NCBI GenBank assembly: GCA_963760405.1
Contig: CAVXCV010000002.1
Location: 62,001-126,000 of the forward strand
Reading direction: 5' to 3'
DNA from: RYN-230 sp963760405
Lineage (GTDB): Bacteria > Actinomycetota > Actinomycetes > Streptosporangiales > Streptosporangiaceae
Length of the DNA stretch: 64,000 nt
A program made the translations under genes and the position numbers. A model generated the notes under the pieces. That model ran no database searches and had not been told where the DNA came from. It saw only the letters and a program-made list of their open reading frames with translations. How positions within the stretch are numbered: position 1 is the stretch's first letter; every line of letters starts with the position of its first letter. Below, one piece after another: positions 1 through 7,665 of this stretch.

Positions 1-954
1 GGTGAACATGCTGAACTCATCCAGGGTGTGCGCGGTGAGCAGCGGGACCTGCCGGGCCGCGCCGGCGGCGACGGCGGGCAGCGGCGCGGCGGGCAGCACG
101 ATGCCGTCGACCACCGGGTTGTAAATAGTGGCGAAGTACCGGCGGGTGCCGTTCCGGGCCTCGGCCAGGAACCGGCGCTGTACGGCCTCGGACGCGGTCA
201 CGATCGCCGCATCGCTCAGGCGGCCGAAGCCCGCCAGCGTGTGCGCGCACCCCGCGGCGGTGGCGACCTCCCGGCTGATCGCCTCAGCGAGCTCTACCGT
301 GAAGTACTCGCTGGGCACACTGTGCATGATCGCCCGGTGAGCCAGGCCCGCGGCGGCCGGCATGACCAGCAGTGAGGCGACGCCCCCCGCCCCGGCCGAC
401 TGGCCCGCGGCGGTGATCTGGCCTGGATCGCCGCCGAAGGCACCGATGCTGCGCCGGGTCCAGCGCAGCGCCGCGAGCTGGTCCAGCAAGCCCCGGTTGG
501 CCGGAGCGCCGGGCAGCTGCCCGAATCCCTGGAAGCCGACCCGGTAGTTGAAGGTGACCACCACCAGCCCGGCGCGGACCAGCTGGTAGGGCAGGAACAC
601 GTTGGCGAAGCCGACCCGGTAGGCGCCGCCGTAGATCCAGAACAGGACGGGGCGCGGCGGTCCTGGCTCCGCCGGGACCCAGACGTTGACGGTCAGCGGG
701 TTTCCCCCGGCATCCGGCGTCCAGGACGGATGGCCGGGTGTCCGGCTCACCGGCTGCGCGGGGATGGGCCCGAAGTCCGTGGCGGCCCGGACGTGGCGCC
801 ACGGCCGCGGCGGGCGCGGGGCCGCGAACCGCCCGGCTCCCCGGGGTGCGGCCGCGTACGGGATGCCGCAGAAGGCCACCACCCCGTCGGCGGCCAGCGC
901 GCCGCGTACCGGGCCGTACGGGGTCTCGACGACGTACTCCCCCGCGGCGGCCAT
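1..954 (-). CDS. carboxylesterase type B family hydrolase (partial, 3' end outside window)
   Basis: Serine hydrolase of the alpha/beta-hydrolase fold (carboxylesterase type B / p-nitrobenzyl esterase family), expected to cleave ester bonds in the cytoplasm. The reading frame is open from ATG at 954 to the window edge (318 codons). The N-terminus has the family start (VETPYGPVRG, then AFCGIPYA), the oxyanion-hole strand FWIYGGAY, and the nucleophile elbow GQSAGAGG about 190 residues in. Most bacterial members have GESAG, so the Glu next to the catalytic Ser is Gln here. The Asp/Glu and His of the triad would lie beyond the left edge. It lies 15 nt downstream of the GNAT gene on the same strand, so the two are probably co-transcribed. 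The substrate is unknown. Confidence 0.85.
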   Translation of the reverse strand, partial: MAAAGEYVVETPYGPVRGALAADGVVAFCGIPYAAAPRGAGRFAAPRPPRPWRHVRAATDFGPIPAQPVSRTPGHPSWTPDAGGNPLTVNVWVPAEPGPPRPVLFWIYGGAYRVGFANVFLPYQLVRAGLVVVTFNYRVGFQGFGQLPGAPANRGLLDQLAALRWTRRSIGAFGGDPGQITAAGQSAGAGGVASLLVMPAAAGLAHRAIMHSVPSEYFTVELAEAISREVATAAGCAHTLAGFGRLSDAAIVTASEAVQRRFLAEARNGTRRYFATIYNPVVDGIVLPAAPLPAVAAGAARQVPLLTAHTLDEFSMFT

Positions 955-969
955 CCCCCTAGGGTGTCA

Positions 970-1614
970 TCACGCCAGCCCGAAGTCGGCCAGGCAGCCC
1001 GCCAGGCCGCTGATCTTCACCTCGATCTGCCGGTGCGCCTGCCAGCTGGCCCGGTTCAGCCGCAGCCGGTGCCGGACGGCCGGGCGGCCGCGGCTGACCT
1101 GCCGCTCGATGCCGTCGGCCACGTAGCCGAGCCTCCGCGACACGGCCAGCGAGGCGGCGTTGTCGCTGAACGCGTCCGAGGTGGCGTACTCAGCGTGCAG
1201 TCCGGCGAAGGCGAGGTGCAGCACCGCGGCACGCATCTCGGTGCCGATGCCCTGGCCGTGGTAGCGCTGGCCGAGCCAGGACCCGGTGTGCACCTCACGT
1301 AGCTTGGCGAAGTCACGCCCGGAGATGCCCTGGGTCCCGACGATGACCCGGCCGGCCTGGACGACCAGGTGGAGCGACCAGTCCGTCGCCGACCACGCGG
1401 CCCACTGGGCCAGCTGGAACTGGAGCACGCTGCGGGCCCGCTCGGCGGGCGGCGCATCCGTCCACGGCACCCCGAACGGCTGCAGGCCAGGATCGTGCAC
1501 CCCCTCGGCCGCCAGGCTGGCCAGCGTGTCCAGCTCAGTGAGGGTAGGCAAGCGCAGCTCCAGCCGCGGCGTGCGCAGCCGCAAGCCGGTCAGCGGCCAG
1601 TTGGTCAGCGTCAT
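970..1614 (-). CDS. GNAT family N-acetyltransferase
   Basis: Single-domain GNAT acetyltransferase of 214 aa, predicted to transfer an acetyl group from acetyl-CoA to an amine; it resembles RimJ/RimL-type enzymes. It opens with LRTPRLELRLPTLTELD (beta1). The acetyl-CoA pyrophosphate-binding segment is GQRYHGQGIGTEMRAAVL, and the beta6/7 segment ends with NAASLAVSRRLGY, both typical of the RimJ/L group. ATG at 1614 fits the family start. An in-frame GTG at 1650 would add 12 residues with no family match. It precedes the carboxylesterase by 15 nt. The substrate cannot be told from the sequence. Confidence 0.85.
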   Translation of the reverse strand: MTLTNWPLTGLRLRTPRLELRLPTLTELDTLASLAAEGVHDPGLQPFGVPWTDAPPAERARSVLQFQLAQWAAWSATDWSLHLVVQAGRVIVGTQGISGRDFAKLREVHTGSWLGQRYHGQGIGTEMRAAVLHLAFAGLHAEYATSDAFSDNAASLAVSRRLGYVADGIERQVSRGRPAVRHRLRLNRASWQAHRQIEVKISGLAGCLADFGLA

Positions 1615-1763
1615 GCGGCCGATTATGAAAGACCCGCGGTCCAGCGGCACGCCATTAATCCTGGTGACTATCCGGGCCTGAATCCGGGCGGTACCGGCGG
1701 CCGTTGAACGGCGGCCGGTACCGGCGCGGCGTGAGACGATCGGGTCAGCCGATCGGTCAGGGG

Positions 1764-3227
1764 ATGCGAGCGGTGATTGCCGAACGGGTGGAACGGCACG
1801 AGGTCAGCCGGCTCTACCGGCGCAAGGCCAGGCGGCCGTCCCGGGACCGGCCAGACCCCGGCCAGCCGGCCGGAACCGACCTGCTGCCGCAGATCAAGCA
1901 CATCGTGGTGCTCATGATGGAGAACCACTCCTACGACAACTACCTGGGCCTGCTGTCCGGCCGTGGCGAGGGCCTTCCGCTCGGCCTAGACGGAACGCCC
2001 AGCGCGGCCAACCCGCGGCCCGGCGGCGGTACCGTGCCCGCGCATCAGCTGGCGTCCACGGTGCAGGCGGAGCACGTGCCCACGCAGAGCTGGCACGCCA
2101 GCCACCTGCAGTTTGGCGAGGGCCGGTGTGACGGGTTCGTGCGCAGCGCCGCGGCCCTGGCGCCGGGCACGGATCCCGCGGTGCCGATGGGTTACTGGTC
2201 CGAAAAGGATCTGCCGTTCTACTACGGGCTGGCCCGGACCTTCCCGCTGGCCGACCGTTGGTTCTGCTCCTGCCTGGGCCCGACGTTCCCGAACCGGCGG
2301 TTCCTGCTCGCCGGGACCGCGCACGGGCTGATCGATGACCTGCCCTTCGGCATGTTCGACCATCCGCCCGACGGGCTGATCTTCGACATGCTGACCCGGC
2401 ACGGCATCTCCTGGACCAACTACCACAACGTGACCAAGGCCAGCGTGGTGGCCAAGCGGCTGCTGGGCGGCCGCGGGCTGGTCGTGGGCCGGCGGCTGGC
2501 CTCGCTCGGCCGCTGGTTCCCGCCGCTGGTCCGCAGGGTCCAGGGCAACAAGTCGTGCACGGCGGACCTCTACCCGCTCGGCCTGGCCCGCTGCTTGCTG
2601 CACCTGCGGACCGCGGAGCAGTTCTTCGCCGACGCGGACAACGGCACGCTGCCCGCGTTCAGCATCGTGGACCCGGACTTCGGGTCGTTCTCGGAGGAGA
2701 ACCCGCAGGACATCCGGCAGGGCGAGAGCTTCGCCGCCGAGGTCATCAACCGGGTGATGCACGGCCAGGGCTGGCCGCACACCCTGCTCATCTGGACCTA
2801 CGACGAGCACGGCGGCTACTACGACCATGTCCCGCCGCCGGAAGCGGTGCCACCCGACGATGTGCCGGGACACAGCCTGCTGGCCAAGCCACCCGCCTGG
2901 CTGCGGTGGGTGCTGCGGCCGCTGTTCGCCCGCGAGCTCGCCGAGGCGGCCGCGGCTGACGCGGGGCCGGTCCGCTACGACCGGTATGGCTTCCGCGTCC
3001 CAGCGGTGATCGTCTCCCCGTACGCCCGGCCCGGTCATGTGTGCAGTACGGTGCTCGATCACACCTCGATCCTCAAGCTCCTCGAGGAGAAGTGGAACCT
3101 GCCCCCGCTGACCGCCCGGGATGCGGCCGCGTGCTCCCCGCTGAGCGCCCTGGACCTGACCGGGCCGCCTGCGTTCCTGGAGCCGCCCGTGCTGCCCCCG
3201 CCCAGCCTGACCTGGGGCACCTGGTAA
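1764..3227 (+). CDS. phosphoesterase family protein (phospholipase C / acid phosphatase type)
   Basis: Member of the bacterial phosphoesterase family (PF04185), which includes phospholipases C and acid phosphatases that hydrolyse phosphodiesters or phosphomonoesters with bound metals. 487 aa from ATG 1764, which follows GGTCAGGGG; an in-frame TTG at 1704 is less likely. Family motifs are the metal-binding KHIVVLMMENHSYDNY near residue 45, TYDEHGGYYDHV in the second half and VPAVIVSPYA near the C-terminus. The N-terminus is basic and hydrophilic, with no Sec or Tat signal that I can see, although many relatives are exported, so it may act inside the cell. It runs convergently into hpnB, 33 nt away. 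Whether it acts on phospholipids is unknown. Confidence 0.85.
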   Translation: MRAVIAERVERHEVSRLYRRKARRPSRDRPDPGQPAGTDLLPQIKHIVVLMMENHSYDNYLGLLSGRGEGLPLGLDGTPSAANPRPGGGTVPAHQLASTVQAEHVPTQSWHASHLQFGEGRCDGFVRSAAALAPGTDPAVPMGYWSEKDLPFYYGLARTFPLADRWFCSCLGPTFPNRRFLLAGTAHGLIDDLPFGMFDHPPDGLIFDMLTRHGISWTNYHNVTKASVVAKRLLGGRGLVVGRRLASLGRWFPPLVRRVQGNKSCTADLYPLGLARCLLHLRTAEQFFADADNGTLPAFSIVDPDFGSFSEENPQDIRQGESFAAEVINRVMHGQGWPHTLLIWTYDEHGGYYDHVPPPEAVPPDDVPGHSLLAKPPAWLRWVLRPLFARELAEAAAADAGPVRYDRYGFRVPAVIVSPYARPGHVCSTVLDHTSILKLLEEKWNLPPLTARDAAACSPLSALDLTGPPAFLEPPVLPPPSLTWGTW

Positions 3228-3260
3228 CTACCCGGATGGCCGCGGGCCGGGGACGGCGGG

Positions 3261-4481
3261 TCAGCCGGGGCGGCCGCGGGCCGGTACCGTGCGGCCCTTC
3301 CATTCGCCGCCCCGCCCAGCGTGGTGCCGCCGTGCGGAGTCAACGGTCATGCTGGCGTACAGCACCGCGACAGCGGGCAGGACCAGGGCGCGCCACGACG
3401 GCAGCTGATACAGCCGCAGCACCGGCAGGTAGCTGATGGCCATCAGCGCCCAGGCGGCCAGGCCAGCCGCGGCACACCAGGCGGCCGGGCCGCCCCCGCC
3501 AGCGGCCAGCCCGGCCAGCCCGGCGACGCCTGCCACCGGGGGCAGCGCGTACAGCCAGAGCAGCCCGGCGATGGTGCCCACGAGCAGCCCCGGGGAGTAC
3601 CGCAGCTGGGTATAGGCGCTGCGCGCGACCATGTCCCACAAGCCCGCCAGCTGCGGGTAAGGCCGGCGGCTGCGCACCTCGGTGGTGAAACCCAGCCAGC
3701 AGCGGGCCCGCGCGGGCGGGCGCTTCAGCAGGCGGCCCAGCGCCACATCGTCGATCCGGGCCCGCTGGATCTGGGCCAGGCCCCCCGCGGCGGCGAGCAC
3801 CTCCCGGCGCACCAGCATGCAGCCCCCGGCCGCGGCAGCGGTCCGCGTACCAGGCCGGTTGACCCGGCGGAACGGGTACAGCTGGGCAAAGAAGTACACG
3901 AACGCGGGCACGATAAAGCGCTCCCAGCCGGTGTCGGCCCGGAGCAGGGCCATCTGCGAGATCAGGGCACGGTCGTCCGCCACGGCCGCGCGGGCCAGCG
4001 CGGCCAGGGTGCCCGGCGCATAAGAGATGTCAGCGTCGGTGAACAGCAGGTAGTCGCATGTCCCGGCCGCCTGCACGCCCTGCGCCATCGCGTGCACCTT
4101 GCCCGCCCACCCGGGCGGCGGCGGGTCCGCCTGGATCACCCGCAGCCGGTGCCCGGCCCGCTGGCCGAGCGCGGCGGCGGTATCCGCGGTGCCGTCCGTG
4201 CTCGTGTCATCCACCAGCACGACCGAGAACGGCCCCGGGTACTCCTGCGCCAGCAGGGTGGGCAGGGTGACCGGCAGGATGGCCGCCTCGTTCCGGGCAG
4301 GCACGACCGCCACGACACTCGGCCACCGGGCCGGGACCTCCGGCCCGCCCCGGGCCGCCGCGCCGCCGGGGCGCGCCCCCACCGGCAGGCGCTGGCTGGT
4401 CCGCCAGTACCCGCCGTGCACGGTCAGCAGGTAAACCCAGGCCAGGGCGGCGAGCACGGCAAAGCCAGCCAGGATCGGCAC
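3261..4481 (-). CDS. hpnB: hopanoid-associated glycosyltransferase HpnB
   Basis: Family 2 glycosyltransferase at the membrane, assigned to HpnB, the glycosyltransferase that recurs in hopanoid gene clusters and is thought to act on the polar side chain of extended hopanoids. 406 aa from a GTG start. One N-terminal membrane helix (residues 3-21), then the GT2 domain: VPARNEA at 60-66, the nucleotide-sugar Asp motif DDTSTDGT at 91-98, GWAGKVHAMAQG from 124 and FTDAD at 147-151. It ends with several C-terminal membrane helices (about 295-385). The GW-GK-AMAQG and LLFTDADI segments are characteristic of HpnB. It is the last gene of a leftward set, 40 nt after a flotillin gene, and lies 8 kb from the main hopanoid operon. 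Confidence 0.88.
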   Translation of the reverse strand: MPILAGFAVLAALAWVYLLTVHGGYWRTSQRLPVGARPGGAAARGGPEVPARWPSVVAVVPARNEAAILPVTLPTLLAQEYPGPFSVVLVDDTSTDGTADTAAALGQRAGHRLRVIQADPPPPGWAGKVHAMAQGVQAAGTCDYLLFTDADISYAPGTLAALARAAVADDRALISQMALLRADTGWERFIVPAFVYFFAQLYPFRRVNRPGTRTAAAAGGCMLVRREVLAAAGGLAQIQRARIDDVALGRLLKRPPARARCWLGFTTEVRSRRPYPQLAGLWDMVARSAYTQLRYSPGLLVGTIAGLLWLYALPPVAGVAGLAGLAAGGGGPAAWCAAAGLAAWALMAISYLPVLRLYQLPSWRALVLPAVAVLYASMTVDSARRHHAGRGGEWKGRTVPARGRPG

Positions 4482-4521
4482 CCGCCCAGCCTAGAGGAAT
4501 GATCGTTTGCCCGGGCCGCGG

Positions 4522-5673
4522 TCAGCTGCGGGAGCGGTTGTCCGGCGGGTTGTCCGGCAGGCGGACCACTTCCGCGGACGCGGTCGCCTCCGGCCCGGAG
4601 GCGAGGTTCCGCTTGACCGATTCGAGGATGGTCAGCCCCTGGCCGACCAGGCCAGCCGCGATCTCGCTGAGCCCGTCGGACCCGTTCAGCACGTTGACGT
4701 TCGCCCCGGCCAGGCCCGTCGCCGCCTCCTTGACGATCTGCGGGAGCTGCTCGATGAGGATCCGGTCGAGCGCCACCCGGTCGTTCGAGGCGGCCGCCTC
4801 GGCCAGGATCCGCATCCGCTCCGCGTCGGCCCTGGCCAGGATGCGCACCTTCTCCGCTTCTGCCTCGGCGGGCTTGACCACCTCGGCCACCAGCTGGCGC
4901 TCGCGCAGCTCGGCCTGGCGCTGGGCCAGGTCAGCCTGGGCGTTGATAACCCCGATCTGCGCCTGCGCCTGCATCAGCGGGCCCGCCTGCGCTGCCTCGG
5001 CCTGGGCCTTGTCGATCTCGGCCTTGTACTGGGCCTGCACCACCGCCGTCTGCCGGGCATACTCGGCCTGCTTCCGCTGCGACTCCTGCTGCGCCTGGGC
5101 AGAGGCCTGGTTGGCCTGAGCCTGGGCGATCTGCGCCTGGCGCTGGATCGCCGCGTTGTGCGGGGCGGCCATCGCGTCGATGTAGCCCGAGTTCATGTCG
5201 TCGATGGACTGGATCTGCAGCGAGTCCACGGTCAGGCCGATCTTGACCATTTCCGCCTTCGAGCCGTCCAGGACCTCACTGGCCAGCTTCTGGCGTTCGG
5301 TGACGATCTCCTCCACCGTCATCGATCCGATGATGGACCGCAGGTGACCGGCGAAGATCCGGCCGGTGAGGGTGGACATCTGGTCCTGGTCGGAGAGGAA
5401 GCGCTGGCCGGCGTTGACGATGCTCTCCTCGTCGTTGCCGACCTTGAACGCGATCACTGACCGGACGTTCAGCGTGATGCCCTGTTTGGTGACGCACTGC
5501 TCGGCGACCTCAGCCTCGCTCATGGCCAGCGACAGGTAACGGGCCTTGCGGAAGAACGGGAGCACGAAAGCGCCATGCCCGGTGACCACCCGGAACGGTG
5601 CGCCGTTACGGCCACTCCTCCCGCCGGAGATGAGCATGGCCTGGTCGGGTGCGGGGACACGGTAACCAAGCAT
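4522..5673 (-). CDS. flotillin-like SPFH domain protein
   Basis: Flotillin/band 7 (SPFH) protein of 383 aa, expected to oligomerise at the inner face of the membrane and scaffold lipid domains. The SPFH domain covers about residues 1-170 (start MLGYRVPAPDQAMLISGG; middle LSDQDQMSTLTGRIFAGHLR). An Ala/Gln/Glu-rich coiled coil follows (about 180-330, many QAQA and AEAEAEKVRI repeats), then a short tail. There is no N-terminal transmembrane helix, as in other actinobacterial flotillins of this type. It starts 12 nt after the NfeD-like gene and is followed by hpnB after 40 nt, so the three are probably one operon. A second SPFH protein at 41.7-43.0 kb is of the membrane-anchored stomatin/QmcA type and is not a close copy. 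Confidence 0.9.
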   Translation of the reverse strand: MLGYRVPAPDQAMLISGGRSGRNGAPFRVVTGHGAFVLPFFRKARYLSLAMSEAEVAEQCVTKQGITLNVRSVIAFKVGNDEESIVNAGQRFLSDQDQMSTLTGRIFAGHLRSIIGSMTVEEIVTERQKLASEVLDGSKAEMVKIGLTVDSLQIQSIDDMNSGYIDAMAAPHNAAIQRQAQIAQAQANQASAQAQQESQRKQAEYARQTAVVQAQYKAEIDKAQAEAAQAGPLMQAQAQIGVINAQADLAQRQAELRERQLVAEVVKPAEAEAEKVRILARADAERMRILAEAAASNDRVALDRILIEQLPQIVKEAATGLAGANVNVLNGSDGLSEIAAGLVGQGLTILESVKRNLASGPEATASAEVVRLPDNPPDNRSRS

Positions 5674-5685
5674 GATGGTGCTCCT

Positions 5686-5949
5686 TCAATGCACTTGATC
5701 AGGTAAGGGGTCAGGAAATGGGTTGAGCGGGTCCGTCCATTCGCTCACATCCACCGTCCTGAAGCCGCGGGAGTCGATGACCAGCACAGTCTTCCCGCGG
5801 GGAATGGGCTCCAGGGAATACGCGATGTACGCTTCGGAACCGCCCCGGATCTTGAGCAGCACCTCACCGGGCCCCGCCTGCCCTCGGGTAGCAATGATCA
5901 TGACGCCGATGCAGCCGATCAGGGACGCGTCCCCAGGCACCGCCCGCAA
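5686..5949 (-). CDS. small NfeD-like OB-fold protein upstream of flotillin
   Basis: Small protein of up to 87 aa. The part from residue 17 (MIIATRGQAGPGEVLLKIRG) to the end reads like the C-terminal beta-barrel of NfeD/YuaF proteins: a Gly-x-x-G turn early, then PRGKTVLVIDSRGFRTVDV. NfeD proteins are the usual partners of flotillins, and this gene ends 12 nt before the flotillin start. The start is uncertain: TTG at 5949 gives 87 aa with a short hydrophobic run (LIGCIGVMII), while ATG at 5901 gives 71 aa without it. It lacks the membrane helices of full-length NfeD. The function as flotillin partner is inferred from position and fold-like pattern. Confidence 0.65.
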   Translation of the reverse strand: MRAVPGDASLIGCIGVMIIATRGQAGPGEVLLKIRGGSEAYIAYSLEPIPRGKTVLVIDSRGFRTVDVSEWTDPLNPFPDPLPDQVH

Positions 5950-6298
5950 CTCCTCGTGTCACCCGGTTAGTGACTTCACACACTAGTCCTCCCGCCCAGT
6001 GCCCACGGCCGGGGTGGCGGCGGCCGGCCAGAGCCGGGCAAGAAAATCTGGGCGGGTGGAATAGCGGGCCGGGGTACTGCGTTCTGAACAATCGCTGGTG
6101 TGTTCGTGTCCCCCGGGCCGCAACTCATCTGCCTTCGCGGAATACCGTCCGGCTGGAGCCGCGTCGTGCCACTCGCCGAGAGGCGACCGGCACACCAGCA
6201 CTTCCCGTAGAGGCCCGCGAACGAACACGTTCGCGGGCCTCTGCGGTGCGGGCCGAGAGAGCGCCCGGCCCGGTGCCGCAGCCCGGCCGGCCCTGGGG
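5950..6298. other. intergenic region between ribokinase and the NfeD/flotillin/hpnB operon
   Basis: No gene is supported here. It must hold the promoter for the leftward NfeD-like/flotillin/hpnB set in its left part; the sequence near 5970-6000 is relatively A/T-rich, but no clear -35/-10 pair was recognised. The only strong structure is the perfect hairpin at 6209-6242, listed separately. Confidence 0.6.
6209..6242. terminator. perfect 15-bp hairpin downstream of ribokinase
   Basis: Two 15-nt arms (6209-6223 and 6228-6242) are exact reverse complements around a 4-nt AACA loop. It lies 57 nt beyond the ribokinase stop on the minus strand and reads as a strong GC-rich intrinsic-type terminator, but neither strand has a T-tract after it. 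It could instead be part of a small RNA or a transcription barrier protecting the flotillin/hpnB set. Confidence 0.55.
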
Positions 6299-7234
6299 TC
6301 AGCCCACCGGCCAGGGCACCCCGGTGGCCGCCAGCACGTCCGGGCCGGACGGCAGGCCGTCCTGCGCGCCGCGCCGGGTGACCGCGGCCGCGCCCGCCGC
6401 GCAGGCCAGCCGGACCGCCTCGGCCGCGGGCAGGCCAGCCGCGGAGGCCACCGCCAGGGCGGCCACGAACGCGTCCCCGGCCCCGACGCTGTCCACACTG
6501 CGCACGCTGAAGCCGGGCACGGTGACCGCGCCCGCCGCCCCGTCCAGGACCGCGCCGGCCGCGCCCAGGGTAATCACCACATGCCGGGCCCCCGCGCGGG
6601 CCAGTACCGCCGCCGCCGCTGCGGCCTGAGCCGGGCCGGTCACCTCGCGGCCGAGCACCGCGCCCGCCTCCGGCGCGTTCAGCACCAGCCAGTCCACCCC
6701 GGCCGCCACGAGTTCCCGCGCCTGCGGCGGCACCGGGGCGAGGTTGAGCACCGATCTGACCCCGGCGGCCCGGGCCTGCGCCAGGGCGTCCGCCAGGGTG
6801 GCCGCCGGGATCTCCGCGGATGCCACCAGCGCGTCACACGGCGCGGCGAACGCCGCGGCCACCTCAGCCGGGCCGGCCAGGGCGTTCGCCCCCGGGGCCA
6901 CCGTGATGGAGTTCTCCCCGGCCGCATCCACCGTGATCAGGGCCAGCCCGGACGGGGTGCCGGGAACCGGGCGCACCCCGGTGACATCTACCCCGCCGGA
7001 GCTCAGCGCGCCGCGCAGGGTGGCGCCGAAGTCATCCGCACCGCAGCAGCCGGACATCCGCACTGCGGCCCCCAGCCGGGCCGCGGCCAGCGCCTGGTTG
7101 GCGCCCTTGCCGCCGGGCTGGAACACCGCGGCGGAGCCGAGCACCGTCTCCCCCGGCCCGGCCAGCCGCGGCACGGCGACCGAGATATCCATGTTCAGGC
7201 TGCCCAGCACGGTAATCCGCGGCCGTTGCGGCAT
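6299..7234 (-). CDS. rbsK: ribokinase / PfkB family carbohydrate kinase
   Basis: PfkB-family sugar kinase, most like ribokinase, which phosphorylates ribose to ribose-5-phosphate with ATP in the cytoplasm. 311 aa, normal ribokinase length. Motifs: GSLNMD at 11-16, the ribokinase signature PGGKGANQA at 40-48, and the PfkB C-terminal signature with the catalytic Asp, GAGDAF, at 251-256. ATG at 7234 is preceded by GAGGAG at good spacing; the frame remains open upstream but without support. No ribose transporter or regulator is adjacent. Related nucleoside or sugar substrates cannot be excluded. Confidence 0.9.
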   Translation of the reverse strand: MPQRPRITVLGSLNMDISVAVPRLAGPGETVLGSAAVFQPGGKGANQALAAARLGAAVRMSGCCGADDFGATLRGALSSGGVDVTGVRPVPGTPSGLALITVDAAGENSITVAPGANALAGPAEVAAAFAAPCDALVASAEIPAATLADALAQARAAGVRSVLNLAPVPPQARELVAAGVDWLVLNAPEAGAVLGREVTGPAQAAAAAAVLARAGARHVVITLGAAGAVLDGAAGAVTVPGFSVRSVDSVGAGDAFVAALAVASAAGLPAAEAVRLACAAGAAAVTRRGAQDGLPSGPDVLAATGVPWPVG

Positions 7235-7665
7235 CCAGTCCTCCTCGACACGCCGGGGCGGCGGCCCGCTGGGCGGGCGGGGCCAAGTTCGCTGCCCGGC
7301 CACCGCCCAGCTTGCCAGGCCAGCCCCGCCCAGGGAGGTTACGTTGCGGCGGGGCAGGCTGCCCGCCGGGGCCGCGCCAGGCCGCGGCGGCACCGGCCAC
7401 GCGGAGCTTTCCTGCCTGATTGCGGGGTATATCAGTACTGCCGGGCGAGGACCGGGCCGGCGCCAGCCGGGCCTCGCCGCGGTCACGGGGCGGGGGCGCG
7501 GGCCACGGACCCTCCGCGGCCCCCGGTGCGGGGAAGGCTCACGCTCGCGTTACAAGTGCACGCAAATCGCGACCAGCCCGCCATCCGGGGGCTTAACTTA
7601 GGCAAAGACAGTACCGAAAGGGAACGACGTGGCCAGCAGGGACCGGCAGTCCGGCATTGGGTACG
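7235..7665. other. divergent intergenic region, rbsK / RsbU-like gene
   Basis: Non-coding by codon pattern apart from a short upstream reading frame. GTG at 7629, preceded by GAAAGGGAACGAC (a better ribosome site than that of the main gene), opens 14 codons that end at TGA 7671-7673, overlapping the proposed start of the RsbU-like gene at 7666. It must carry promoters for both flanking genes, but none could be assigned with confidence. Confidence 0.45.

Noticed and set aside
3228..3284. GGCCGCGGGCCGG repeats as a terminator
   Set aside because: They are direct, not inverted, copies and partly lie in the hpnB coding sequence.
6098..6250. Possible tmRNA, tRNA or 6C-type small RNA at the strong hairpin
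   Set aside because: No CCA end, no acceptor stem, no tag-peptide frame and no C-rich loops; only one hairpin is visible.
7235..7486. Upstream extension of ribokinase to 7486
   Set aside because: The extension is Pro/Arg-rich with no family likeness, and ATG 7234 has a GAGGAG site at proper spacing.
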